Of a DNA stretch of 64,000 nucleotides, positions 8,121 to 16,469 are shown one piece after another. This stretch comes from JADZFO01 sp964512635. Lineage in GTDB: Bacteria > 4484-113 > JAFGCY01. The DNA lies in the NCBI GenBank assembly GCA_964512635.1, contig CAZEJB010000010.1, positions 1 through 64,000 on the forward strand, in the 5' to 3' direction. The position numbers and the translations under genes were made by a program. Each line of letters begins with the position of its first letter. Position 1 is the stretch's first letter. The notes under the pieces are model-generated. The model saw nothing but the letters and a program-made list of their open reading frames with translations, did no database searches and had not been told where the DNA came from.

Positions 8121-8969
8121 TCAGGGACTTGGAGTGTCAGCGGCCGCTGCGGAACGGTGTACCTTGGCGCCGGTCTTCTGGTGCTCGACCGATAGGCGCA
8201 GGACTCTGGCGGCAGTCTTCTCCGCTTCCTTATGAGGCTGGATGATCAGCGCGTCGATCTCAAGGACGAGCAGGCTAAGCAGGATGAGTCCGATAGCGGT
8301 CTTCGCTGTGGTGCCAATCACAAAGATGTTGAGCTGAGGAACCACTCGAGCCAGGATACCCAGGGCAGCGTCTACCAGGATGAGAAACAGCACCAGCGGC
8401 ATGCTGATCTGCAGGCCCAGACGCAGCAAATCTGTTATGGCGGCGACCACAAGTGTGAATTCAGCATTGCCCGACTGCAGTGCAAAACTGCCTGGAGGCG
8501 CTACATCCAGGCTGTGCTGCCATAACTGCAGCACGTCATGATGCAGGTTGAGTTCCAGGAAAGCCACGGTAGCGCAGGCGAAAAGGAAATCGCCAAGAAG
8601 GCTGACCTGCTGCTGGCTGGATGGGTCCAGTACGTTAACGATGGACAGACCCATCTGATAGCCGGCCAGACTTCCGGCGAACTGAAAGGCCAGCAGAACC
8701 AGGCTGAGAATAGTGCCAAGCACCAGCCCGAGCAAAAGCTCATTGATGGCTGCCATGACAAAATCGCCAGCGGCCATGGTCGCCGCACCCTGCTGAGGGG
8801 CCCAGGCGCTGTAAGCAATAACCGCCATCAGGAATGCCATGTAGACCCGAAACTGCAATGGCACAAAGCGAGCGGAGAATATCGGCGCACTGAGAAGGAA
8901 GGCCATGGCACGCAGAGCAAAGAGCAGCCATAGCTGCAAAGGTCCCTGCGCCAGCTCCCAGATTGCCAT
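8121..8969 (-). CDS. fliR: FliR-type flagellar/type III export membrane protein
   Basis: The 282-residue protein is almost entirely hydrophobic helices with the FliR pattern: FALRAMAFLLSAPIFSARFVP near the N-terminus, ELLLGLVLGTILSLVLL, the GYQMGLSIVNVLDPSSQQQV loop, and late PQLNIFVIGTTAK. FliR forms the export gate with FliP and FliQ in the inner membrane. ATG 8969 is preceded at 6 nt by TAGACT, a possible -10 box. No fliP, fliQ, flhB or other flagellar gene is in the window, so it is separated from its usual partners. It converges with the cytochrome gene. Confidence 0.85.
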   Translation of the reverse strand: MAIWELAQGPLQLWLLFALRAMAFLLSAPIFSARFVPLQFRVYMAFLMAVIAYSAWAPQQGAATMAAGDFVMAAINELLLGLVLGTILSLVLLAFQFAGSLAGYQMGLSIVNVLDPSSQQQVSLLGDFLFACATVAFLELNLHHDVLQLWQHSLDVAPPGSFALQSGNAEFTLVVAAITDLLRLGLQISMPLVLFLILVDAALGILARVVPQLNIFVIGTTAKTAIGLILLSLLVLEIDALIIQPHKEAEKTAARVLRLSVEHQKTGAKVHRSAAAADTPSP

Positions 8970-9094
8970 AGCCAAAGTCTAGCGCGCGCCAGACTAAGCC
9001 AGACAGCAAGTCAGGTTAAATCAGCATCAACCCTGTAAACCACAGCTCCAAGCGTTGCTTAAGGGACGAATCTGACCAGCGGATTGCACCTTGA

Positions 9095-11902
9095 CTACAG
9101 GGTATTGCCCCAGTGATAGCCGACCGCCGCCGCATCCAGTTCAGTTATGACACCGTCCAGATCTGAATCAAAGAACGGCACGTAACCGGGATCCGCGCTG
9201 CTAAGGCCTACTTTGCCGTTGTAGGCGTCAATGTCAGATTGATCAACATCCCCGTCAGCATCGGTATCACCTAGCTGGTTGAAGATATAGACAGGTATGA
9301 CTACTTCAGGGCCTGGAACACTAGCGCCGTCATAGTATCTGACTACGAGATTGGCTAGCTGGTTGTGCAGGTTAGGGTTGGGACTGGGCAGTGTCAGCTG
9401 TCCGTCAAAGGGTGAAGCTGTGACGTCGAGAACTTCGTCGTAGGAATCCTGGACTCCCAGCGGCGCAAAGTCAAGCATATATGTCACTGTCGCGACATTG
9501 ACCGGCTGAGAGACGCTGAGGTTGAAGTCCAGCTGGTCAGGCACAACGCCATAGATGTCATAGGGCGTAAGATTGACACCGCCAATGGTGGCTACATCCT
9601 GATTGAAATCGCTGGCTACGGTAACCTTGTCAAGCCAGAAGCCGGATCCGGGAGAGGCCGTGTTTCCATCGGTGACCATCACAAAGGCAATGTACAGGCT
9701 CAGGCCATCAAAACCGGAAAGATCAACCTCGCGTTTGGTCCAGCTGGCGCCGGCGCCGGTGAAGAAGGCCGGTCCTGGCACTCCATTGAAGCTCAGAGGT
9801 GCCCAGGATTGACCGTCCGTGCTGCCCATAACATAGGCGCGATCAAGTCCACTGCCGCCGTCTTCAAGGTTGTGCTTTTCATAGAAGACCAGACTCGAAT
9901 CACTGATGCCCGCAAGATTGACCCTGCGACTGATCATGCAGTCGACTTCGTATGCACCATAGCTGAGTGTGGGGGTTCCGCAAAAGCTGGTGAAGCTGCC
10001 TTCAAAGGGGTCCTGCGAAATCAGTCGCCACTGGCCCGGACCGTTGTCGTTGAGCTTTTGAGTGGTCCAGTCACTTGAAGGCAGCAGTATCAGCTCATTC
10101 AAGAGGCTCTCAGAGTAACCCCGCTTGGCATCCAGGCTCGCGAAGCTGTATCCGGGGCCCTCAAACGATTCCTGCAGCGGATAAGTGGCTGCGAGGTTAT
10201 CGACAACCAGGTCCATGTGTGTGCTGGCCTGACTTTCGCCTCGATAGGCAATGAAATCCAGGGCCAGAGGGCCAAAACCGCGCGTATTTGTGTCAACGGT
10301 AAAGGTGAAAGGCGCGCTCGTAAGGGTCTGGTCCAAAGCTCCATCCACATAAAGCTCTACCTTGTCTGCCGTCCCAACAAGCGTGGGCGTCAAACTGAGC
10401 TCGCCGCTTTGAACCAGTTTGTCCAGTTGCGGTGCGCTGATTTCGATATCGGCAACCAGTTCAACCGCCGCTGCCAGGTTCAGACGGCCCACGGGAGAGG
10501 TCTGACTGAATCCGGAAGTACCTACTGTGGTCGCAAGCAGTGCCGCGCGCAGATCATCTGGCGTCATAGTCGGATCAATGCTGAGCAACAGAGCAGCGGA
10601 TGCGGCTACGATCGGCGCAGCAAAACTTGTGCCTGCGCCAAAGGGTTCATAGCTTGAGTCGCCCCCGATACTACAGCTCTTTAAAGCCTCGCCAGGCGCC
10701 GCTATGTCTACGTAATCTCCAAAGTTACTGAAGATTGACCGGTGGTCAATGGCGTCAGTAGCGCCCACACAAAAACTGTCCGGATAGGCCCCTGGGTAGT
10801 CGGGATCAGTAGTGTTGTCGTTGCCCGCGGCACACACAAACAACACACCGTTGTTTGTGCAGTATTCAACCAGGTGCTGAAGATTGGGAGTCGGGCTCGG
10901 CCCACCCCAGCTGAGATTGACGACTTCCGCCCCCAGATCAACAGCCAGTACAACCCCCAGGTCCATTCGGAAGTCCGCCGTGGTATCACCATTGGCAATC
11001 TTGATCGGAATAACCTCGCATCCGTGTGCCACGCTGGCGATGGTGCGGCCATTATTTGTTTCTGCGCCAACCAAGCCTGCAATGAAGGTCCCATGTCCAT
11101 TCGTGTCTTCGACAGTATTGTCACCGTTCCTGACATCGAGTTCTTCGCCGGGAAACGCCACCTCAGGAACCAACACATTGCTGTTGACGAATTCCTCATG
11201 GCTAAGGCGCACGCCGCTGTCCACGACCGCAATCTGAACCGCGGTGCTGCCCTCCGATACATCCCAGGCCGACTCGCAGCCAATGCGCTTCAGACCCCAC
11301 TGCCCGGGCCCAATTCCATTGGCCTGACTATTGATAAAGTCAGGATCGTTAGGTGTATAGGCAGCATGCAGCAAACGGCTGTATGTTACATACTCGACTA
11401 TTCCGGAGTACTTCTGCCGGATGTCGGCGATGACCGCATCGCCATCGCTGCCAGCAGGAAGAGCGAACCCAGCAAGCGTCAGACCATCAACATAAACCTG
11501 TCCTTCTATGTCCAGTCCATAACGGCTCGCGAGGCTGTCAGTAATGGCCTCGAAGCCGGAGAGCTTGCGCAGGCGTGCGTTCCCCTGATCCTGTGCCCGC
11601 TTGCCAGCTGGCAAAGGTTTGGCATGCAAGGCAGACGGAAGCACAGCATCCTGGAAGTAGGTGACCGTCAGCAGACCCGGGTCATAATCCACTCCCGGAA
11701 CACCTGGATTATTAAGGATCTGGCGCCACTGAGCGTCAAGCACATCCTGCGGTGTTGAAAACTCTGACCGCTCGAACGAACTTGCCGGCCCGGAAACCTG
11801 ACTGCGGGCCGCGGCCCTGTCCTGCTCCAGACCCTGTCCCGCGCACCCGGCGAGCAGCACAAAGGTCACAAAAACTGCAGTGGGGAGGGAAAACCTCTTC
11901 AA
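9095..11902 (-). CDS. Subtilisin-family (S8) protease lipoprotein with dockerin-like C-terminus
   Basis: The TTG start at 11902 has AGGAG six bases upstream. The 935-residue product begins with a lipobox (LLAGC) and a propeptide-like region. The subtilase domain shows the full triad: D228 (VVDSGV), H270 (NGHGTFIAGL) and S426 (GAGTSFAAPIV). Then come beta-rich modules, including an Ig-like region and a segment like a MAM or immune-inhibitor-A type jelly roll (GSGFWLDKVTVAS). The end carries two calcium-loop-like motifs, DTDADGDVDQSD and DSDLDGVITELD, as in dockerin type I. It should be a surface-anchored protease. The gene stands alone. Confidence 0.88.
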   Translation of the reverse strand: MKRFSLPTAVFVTFVLLAGCAGQGLEQDRAAARSQVSGPASSFERSEFSTPQDVLDAQWRQILNNPGVPGVDYDPGLLTVTYFQDAVLPSALHAKPLPAGKRAQDQGNARLRKLSGFEAITDSLASRYGLDIEGQVYVDGLTLAGFALPAGSDGDAVIADIRQKYSGIVEYVTYSRLLHAAYTPNDPDFINSQANGIGPGQWGLKRIGCESAWDVSEGSTAVQIAVVDSGVRLSHEEFVNSNVLVPEVAFPGEELDVRNGDNTVEDTNGHGTFIAGLVGAETNNGRTIASVAHGCEVIPIKIANGDTTADFRMDLGVVLAVDLGAEVVNLSWGGPSPTPNLQHLVEYCTNNGVLFVCAAGNDNTTDPDYPGAYPDSFCVGATDAIDHRSIFSNFGDYVDIAAPGEALKSCSIGGDSSYEPFGAGTSFAAPIVAASAALLLSIDPTMTPDDLRAALLATTVGTSGFSQTSPVGRLNLAAAVELVADIEISAPQLDKLVQSGELSLTPTLVGTADKVELYVDGALDQTLTSAPFTFTVDTNTRGFGPLALDFIAYRGESQASTHMDLVVDNLAATYPLQESFEGPGYSFASLDAKRGYSESLLNELILLPSSDWTTQKLNDNGPGQWRLISQDPFEGSFTSFCGTPTLSYGAYEVDCMISRRVNLAGISDSSLVFYEKHNLEDGGSGLDRAYVMGSTDGQSWAPLSFNGVPGPAFFTGAGASWTKREVDLSGFDGLSLYIAFVMVTDGNTASPGSGFWLDKVTVASDFNQDVATIGGVNLTPYDIYGVVPDQLDFNLSVSQPVNVATVTYMLDFAPLGVQDSYDEVLDVTASPFDGQLTLPSPNPNLHNQLANLVVRYYDGASVPGPEVVIPVYIFNQLGDTDADGDVDQSDIDAYNGKVGLSSADPGYVPFFDSDLDGVITELDAAAVGYHWGNTL

Positions 11903-12047
11903 CTTCGTCTCCTGGGTTACGTGTGAAGCACCTATTGTTATAGCCTATGTCGGAGGGACTTAACGCCGCGGCTCGCCCCTGACATACATTCCAATATCGT
12001 CCCGGGAACTCCAGTTATTCAGGACTGGACATCACCTGCTGTGAGTC

Positions 12048-12320
12048 TCAGTGCTTGGCGTTGTCGATCTGGCTGAGCCGGCTGTTCAAGGCCCGGACAA
12101 TCTCGTTGCGAGACGGGACCCAGCCGTTGCTGATAAAGGACCCGTCCACAGAAATCGCGGGAGGGTTGTCTACGCCGTTCATAGTCAGCATAGAAGGATC
12201 TGTCACCATCTGGACGGAGGCATCAATACGCATTTCGCCAATCAGCGCACGGACCTGAGACATTGCCGCCTGTGCCGAGCCTTCGCCTTCGCGTCCATAG
12301 ATCAGGATACGGATGCCCAA
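12048..12320 (-). CDS. Thioredoxin-fold small protein lacking the CxxC motif
   Basis: The 90-residue product reads as one beta-alpha-beta thioredoxin/glutaredoxin-like unit: RILIYGREGEGSAQ, then VQMVTDPSMLTMNGVDNPPAI with the cis-Pro position, SVDGSFISNGWVPSRNEIV. Similar short proteins usually have a redox Cys pair after the first strand; here there is no Cys at all. The start is TTG 12320 with GAGGT upstream. A cytoplasmic binding or regulatory role is possible; redox catalysis is not. It lies 50 nt downstream of the pseudopilin gene in the same direction. Confidence 0.6.
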   Translation of the reverse strand: MGIRILIYGREGEGSAQAAMSQVRALIGEMRIDASVQMVTDPSMLTMNGVDNPPAISVDGSFISNGWVPSRNEIVRALNSRLSQIDNAKH

Positions 12321-12372
12321 GTTTTACCTCGCAGTAATGGGTTAATGGGCCAGGGCTGACTTAGACTCGCTT

Positions 12373-13602
12373 TTAGTCCCGGCCGGGGGTGAGCAGGATA
12401 ATCAGACCATCGCGGATGCCGTTGGGGTTGCCGTAGCTAAGCTGCTCGCCATCGTCCTGCGCCGGCCCATAAGGGGATCCCCAAAGGGGGCCGATGTGGC
12501 TGCGGTTAACGCCGCGGGTCCAGGAAGGCAGCCCACGCAGTTCAAAGGCAGCAGATTCTGCCGGAGCATCTGCGGGCGGCGGCGGCGGAATGTAGGGTCC
12601 AATGCCGCCGTTTGAGGGCCGGAACACACCAGGGTTAATCGGTGGATGCTTCCGGGTACGCATCTTGAACATCACCAGTGGCTCTTCGCCGAGGATGTCC
12701 ATGCCTTTAGTCCTGCTGCCGCCCCAGGCGCTGAGCATGTAGTCCGTAATAGCGACAGGATAGACCGCTTCGTCTGTTTCATGAATGCTGATGGTGTCGC
12801 CGCCGCTGTCAACATTACGGTTGATAGTGTAGGCACCGTTGCTTTTTTCAGCCTTACTGCTGGGCAATACATCGCCCATGCTTTTGTACATGAAGCTACC
12901 AGGCAGGTAGGGCCGGCCGTGGTTTCCTGGCCAGACGTCGAAGAAGTCGAACTGAACATTGCTCCAGGTCGGCCAGACCTTGCTTTCACGAGTCTGCGGA
13001 TCGGTTCGGGTCCAGGTCAACCAGCGCGAATCGCACAGCACCTGTCCCATGTTCGACCCATAGGCGCCAAAGCGGGTGCCCATCTGCTGGCCGTCCTGCA
13101 GGCTGCTGCGAAGCGGATCTCCGACTCCGCGCTGCAGGGAGTGGACGGCCCGGCCTTCTCTGACAAAGGGGTTGCGGGGGTAACTGTCCAGATAACCTGT
13201 CCGCAGCAGGGGATCTGAACACTGGTCGGACTGGATCTCGAAGACCTCGGTGCTCAATTTGCCGCTGCCGCCGATGGCATAGTTCATGTAGGCATTGTCG
13301 CCACCGATCAGATAGGCGGGATAACTGCCCTGGTTATCGACAGCAGAGCGTTCAATGGCCAGCTGAATGCTGTGCAAAGCGGCCTTGCTTTCAGCTTCTT
13401 TGGCCTTGTCCTTGATCTTGACATAGTTGGGAAGTGCAATCGCAGCGAGCACAGCAACAATGAGCAGCACAACCGTCAGCTCAATGAGCGTGAATCCTCG
13501 CCTGACCCCCGAAATACAAGACTGGCCTGCAGCAATTTTCATGCTGCCTGCCGGCCTCCTAACTCCAGGGGCTGCGACCCGTTTTACCCGGGCAAACTGC
13601 AC
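12373..13602 (-). CDS. Type IV pilin-like / type II secretion pseudopilin
   Basis: The N-terminal part carries a class III prepilin signal: RRG-FTLIELTVVLLIVAVL, with cleavage after Gly and Glu at mature position 5, followed by a long helix (AESKAALHSIQLAIERSA) typical of GspG/PilE-like subunits. The mature part is about 370 residues, far longer than a major pilin, and ends in proline-rich loops (IPPPPPADAPAES). The start may be GTG 13602 (AGAGGGG site) or ATG 13542 (AGGAGG, but 12 nt away); both keep the signal. No secretion ATPase or peptidase gene is nearby, so it is probably an orphan pseudopilin exported by machinery encoded elsewhere. Confidence 0.85.
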   Translation of the reverse strand: MQFARVKRVAAPGVRRPAGSMKIAAGQSCISGVRRGFTLIELTVVLLIVAVLAAIALPNYVKIKDKAKEAESKAALHSIQLAIERSAVDNQGSYPAYLIGGDNAYMNYAIGGSGKLSTEVFEIQSDQCSDPLLRTGYLDSYPRNPFVREGRAVHSLQRGVGDPLRSSLQDGQQMGTRFGAYGSNMGQVLCDSRWLTWTRTDPQTRESKVWPTWSNVQFDFFDVWPGNHGRPYLPGSFMYKSMGDVLPSSKAEKSNGAYTINRNVDSGGDTISIHETDEAVYPVAITDYMLSAWGGSRTKGMDILGEEPLVMFKMRTRKHPPINPGVFRPSNGGIGPYIPPPPPADAPAESAAFELRGLPSWTRGVNRSHIGPLWGSPYGPAQDDGEQLSYGNPNGIRDGLIILLTPGRD

Positions 13603-13631
13603 TGGAACCCCTCTTTCTTCAGCCTAGGGAC

Positions 13632-13666
13632 TAGACAGCCAAAGCGCTGTCTACAAGGAAATTATA
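13632..13666 (-). promoter_or_regulatory. -10 box and palindrome ahead of the pseudopilin gene
   Basis: Read on the minus strand, TATAAT (13666-13661) is followed after 7 nt by the inverted repeat TAGACAGC-6 nt-GCTGTCTA (13653-13632). The palindrome sits where the 5' leader begins and could be an operator or an RNA hairpin. No convincing -35 box is seen. Confidence 0.45.
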
Positions 13667-13753
13667 CCGGCCAGAGTGCCGCAGGTTCGGCAAAACGGCA
13701 GATTTCTTCAGGCTTGAGGCTTATTTTGCTGGTTTTTGGGGCCAAAAAGCGTC

Positions 13754-15022
13754 TTACGCGGTCTTTTCAGCCTCTGACTTGGCATCCAGCGGTGCTTTGA
13801 CCGGCGGCGGCGGCGGCGCTGGCGTCGATGTTAGCCGCGAACTAATCAGGCTGGGCTGATAGGTAAAGCGCCCGGCCGGGGTCGCCGGCTGGACTCCCGC
13901 CGCTTCACCGCCGAGACCATGTACCCCGCCGGAGGCAGGGGCAACTGAAGTCGGCGCAACCGCCAGACTGCCGGGTCTGGCCGGGCCGGTACTGGCAGAT
14001 GCCGGGGGCGGTGTTGCGCTTACATAGGCCCCCGGGGCCAGGGCAAGGTCAGTCCGGGGCCGGTAACCGCCGCCGCCCAGCGAGATCGGCCCGCTGGGCC
14101 GGTATAGCGGAGACCGTGGCCCATCCGGTTCGCCCGGCACTGCTGTGGCTTTCTTCAGTTCGACGCTTGGCGTCTCGAGCTCCAAAGCAGCGCTGATCCC
14201 GGCATCGGATGCGGCATCATCACCACTGGCCACGGCACTGCCGGTCTGACCGGCGCGGCGCTTTGTCCGGCGTCGGCCACCGGCGCTTTCAGTCCCGGAA
14301 GACTGCTCATCCGATTTTCCAGTTTCGACGGCTGCAACAGCGCCCGGGCTGAGCTGCGACTCTATGGCATCGACGGCGCGGCTGGCCAGAGCCTGGGCCA
14401 GGGCCAGATCTGCCTCCCGAGCCGAAGCTCTGTCATCTTCGCTCAGCTGCAGGGCGGCAGCCCGTTCCAGGCTCTCGGCCTGCTCACTCAGCGATGGCCG
14501 GCGCCCACGGTCAACGGTATCCACAGCGCTGTCTTCAGCATCATATTCATCATCCGCCGCGGTGACCGGGCTGGATTGCAGCAGCGCCGCGGCCCGGTTC
14601 TCATCAGCTTCCCGCTGGCTGCGCTGCGCTTTGCGCTCATCCTGACGGGTCTGGTCGGCCCGCAGCTGCTCTGCTCTGGCATGCTCAGAGCGGGTCTGCA
14701 GCGACTGCTGTTCAAGCTGCTGCTGCACCTGGGCCTGCAGCGAGTCCTTGCTGGCCGTGCTGGAGCGCTTCAGCATCTCCGCCGCCGGCAGCAGAGCCAT
14801 CCAGGCCGCTGCTGCAGCGAAGAATCCCGCCGCCCCCGGCCCTGACCCACTGGAGATCTGGCCCAGCGCGACCATTAATGTGATGAAAAAGACGAAGATG
14901 CCAAGTCCCAGCAGCACATTGAGCGACTGGTGGCGCAGATCCGCCACATTAAACCAGCGCCAGCGCCGCCGGGCATAAGCCCCGGCAAAGCCCAGCAGGA
15001 TGAACCAACCCCAGAACCACAC
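13754..15022 (-). CDS. Membrane-anchored, coiled-coil and low-complexity protein of unknown function
   Basis: I do not recognise this 422-residue protein. Residues ~1-20 and ~35-85 contain about three hydrophobic segments (WFILLGFAGAY; VLLGLGIFVFFITLMVAL; GFFAAAAAWMALLP). Residues ~90-230 are rich in Gln, Glu, Arg and Ala and look like a coiled coil. The rest is disordered, rich in Pro, Ser, Gly and Ala (SATPPPASASTGPARPGS). GTG 15022 is preceded at 6 nt by TACGAT, so the gene may be leaderless. It is transcribed away from pdxT across a 36-nt divergent spacer. Confidence 0.6.
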   Translation of the reverse strand: MWFWGWFILLGFAGAYARRRWRWFNVADLRHQSLNVLLGLGIFVFFITLMVALGQISSGSGPGAAGFFAAAAAWMALLPAAEMLKRSSTASKDSLQAQVQQQLEQQSLQTRSEHARAEQLRADQTRQDERKAQRSQREADENRAAALLQSSPVTAADDEYDAEDSAVDTVDRGRRPSLSEQAESLERAAALQLSEDDRASAREADLALAQALASRAVDAIESQLSPGAVAAVETGKSDEQSSGTESAGGRRRTKRRAGQTGSAVASGDDAASDAGISAALELETPSVELKKATAVPGEPDGPRSPLYRPSGPISLGGGGYRPRTDLALAPGAYVSATPPPASASTGPARPGSLAVAPTSVAPASGGVHGLGGEAAGVQPATPAGRFTYQPSLISSRLTSTPAPPPPPVKAPLDAKSEAEKTA

Positions 15023-15028
15023 GCTGCT

Positions 15029-15050
15029 ATCGTACCGCAGCGGTTACAAT
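15029..15050. promoter_or_regulatory. Back-to-back -10 boxes of a divergent leaderless pair
   Basis: TACAAT at 15045-15050 lies 8 nt before the pdxT GTG (15059), and TACGAT on the minus strand (15034-15029) lies 6 nt before the opposite GTG (15022). Neither start has a Shine-Dalgarno sequence. The -35 regions overlap the other promoter, so the two would compete. No good -35 hexamer is visible. Confidence 0.5.
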
Positions 15051-15058
15051 CCCGCGCC

Positions 15059-15799
15059 GTGAGCAGCGTAAACCGCCAGAGTTCTGACCCACCGCGCACC
15101 GGAGTGCTGGCCTTGCAGGGCGCGTACCAGGCGCATGCCCGGGTGCTCAGCGCTCTGGGCTGCGAGGTGGTTGAGGTCCAGCGCCCGGAGCAGCTCAGCG
15201 GCCTGCGCCTGCTGTGCATGCCCGGCGGCGAGAGCACCACTATGAGCCTGCTACTCTCCAGCAGCGGGCTGCGGGAACCGCTGCGCCGCGCCATTGCCGG
15301 CGGCCTGCCGGTGCTGGCCACCTGCGCCGGGGCGATCCTGCTGGCGCAGCGTCTGGAGGGTGACAGCGGCAGCCTGAAGGTCGAACCGCTGGGCCTGCTG
15401 GACCTGACCGTCGACCGCAACGCCTTTGGCCGCCAGAACGAGAGCTTTGAAGCCGAGGTTGAGGTCGACTGGAACGGACTAAAAGGGACGAGGGACGAGG
15501 GACGAGGGACGAGATTGGAAGGGGAGGACCTTGTATCCTCCCGTCCCGACATTGCAGGACCAGAGCGGGCCGAGACAAGCTCGGCCCCTACAGGCTTCCA
15601 TGCTGTCTTCATCCGCGCGCCGCGCTTCCACAGCCCGGGCAGCGGGGTGCAGGTGCTGGCCTCGATCACCGCGCCCGGCGCCGGCGCCAGCGAGCCGATC
15701 CTGGTGCGACAGGGCAACATCATCGCGGCCAGCTTCCACCCCGAATTGTCCGGCGACAGCCGCATCCACCAGGCGGCGCTGGCGCTGGGCGCTTCCTGA
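15059..15799 (+). CDS. pdxT: Pyridoxal 5'-phosphate synthase glutaminase subunit PdxT with an in-frame insertion
   Basis: PdxT hydrolyses glutamine to feed ammonia to PdxS in the ribose-5-phosphate-dependent PLP route. The class I amidotransferase marks are present: GVLALQGAY at the start, MPGGESTTM, the nucleophile Cys in LATCAGAILLA, NAFGRQNESFE, FIRAPRF, and the His/Glu pair in ASFHPEL. The protein has 246 residues against about 190-200 for the family. The excess is largely one ~35-residue insertion between EVDWNG and GFHAVFIRAP that is encoded by repeat DNA (GGGACGA tandem repeat and a palindrome). The insertion keeps the frame. pdxS is not in the window. GTG 15059 is preceded by TACAAT and no ribosome site. 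Confidence 0.9.
   Translation: MSSVNRQSSDPPRTGVLALQGAYQAHARVLSALGCEVVEVQRPEQLSGLRLLCMPGGESTTMSLLLSSSGLREPLRRAIAGGLPVLATCAGAILLAQRLEGDSGSLKVEPLGLLDLTVDRNAFGRQNESFEAEVEVDWNGLKGTRDEGRGTRLEGEDLVSSRPDIAGPERAETSSAPTGFHAVFIRAPRFHSPGSGVQVLASITAPGAGASEPILVRQGNIIAASFHPELSGDSRIHQAALALGAS
15485..15512 (+). repeat. Heptanucleotide tandem repeat (GGGACGA)x4 inside pdxT
   Basis: Four exact copies of GGGACGA run from 15485 to 15512. They encode part of a charged Gly/Arg-rich stretch that has no counterpart in ordinary PdxT proteins. Confidence 0.95.
15567..15591 (+). repeat. GGGC...CCCCTAC palindrome inside pdxT
   Basis: GGGCCGAG-ACAAG-CTCGGCCCCTAC is a hairpin almost identical to the intergenic copy at 24956-24981 (GGGCCGAG-GCAATG-CTCGGCCCCTAC). 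It forms the right-hand part of the in-frame insertion in pdxT. Confidence 0.9.
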
Positions 15800-16469
15800 T
15801 TCGGCCGTGGGCCGAAGAAGTGCCTGGCCTGTGGGGTGGCCTCGCTTGCATAATGCTGCAGATTTGAGTCGAACAGCTGGCTCGGCTCCTCAGTGCGATT
15901 AAACCTTGGACCCGCCCAACGGACGTGGATTTGCATTTTCAGGCGGCCGCGGCAGGGGCGCTGATTTAACCCTGGCCGGCGGAAAGCTACGTCAATTTGC
16001 TTTTGCATTTCGCGCACTGGCGCTTTCGAGCAAGCGGCTGGACCAGGAGTGGTCCGTGGATTGGCCGACTGGTTCACTCTTGTTTGTTTCTGGCTCAGTA
16101 GGGAGATTTGTGGGGGATGAATGCGGGAAGTCTGACTTCTTCGGCAAAGAACGTATCCAAATTCAGGAAACAGCATAAGCACTTGAATATTCCTGCAAGA
16201 TTAGCAGTTCAGGCGCGGACCCGGCCTTTTGACGAGACAGCTCTGCGCAGGCCTGATACCACAACAGGCGCCGCTTTTACTTGTCCACTTGTGCTAATCG
16301 GGCCATTTAGCACAAGTGGGCCAGCAGCGACTTGTCGCTCGGAACCAGCTTTGCCTCGGCATGTTCCTGCTGGTGTCCGCGCCAGTCAGCAGACGGACAG
16401 ATGGAAGCCGTACAACTACTTGTTGGAACAGGCAGTTTCTGCTGCCGACACTGCTGACATATCCGCCAG
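15800..16469. other. Convergent intergenic region with two hairpins, no supported gene
   Basis: Directly after the pdxT stop, TTCGGCC-GTG-GGCCGAA (15800-15816) can form a hairpin without a T-tract. At 16285-16319 there is a perfect 13-bp inverted repeat, CCACTTGTGCTAA-9 nt-TTAGCACAAGTGG. The composition is mixed with AT-rich patches. Open frames in between have no protein-like features. Both flanking genes point into this region, so it may serve transcription termination. Confidence 0.55.
16285..16319. repeat. Perfect 13-bp inverted repeat with 9-nt spacer
   Basis: Left arm 16285-16297, right arm 16307-16319, spacer TCGGGCCAT. It lies between convergent genes and lacks a T-tract on either strand, so it could be a protein-binding site or a bidirectional terminator. 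Confidence 0.7.

Noticed and set aside
15906..16178. A 90-codon open frame after pdxT
   Set aside because: Low-complexity translation without features, in a repeat-bearing spacer between convergent genes.
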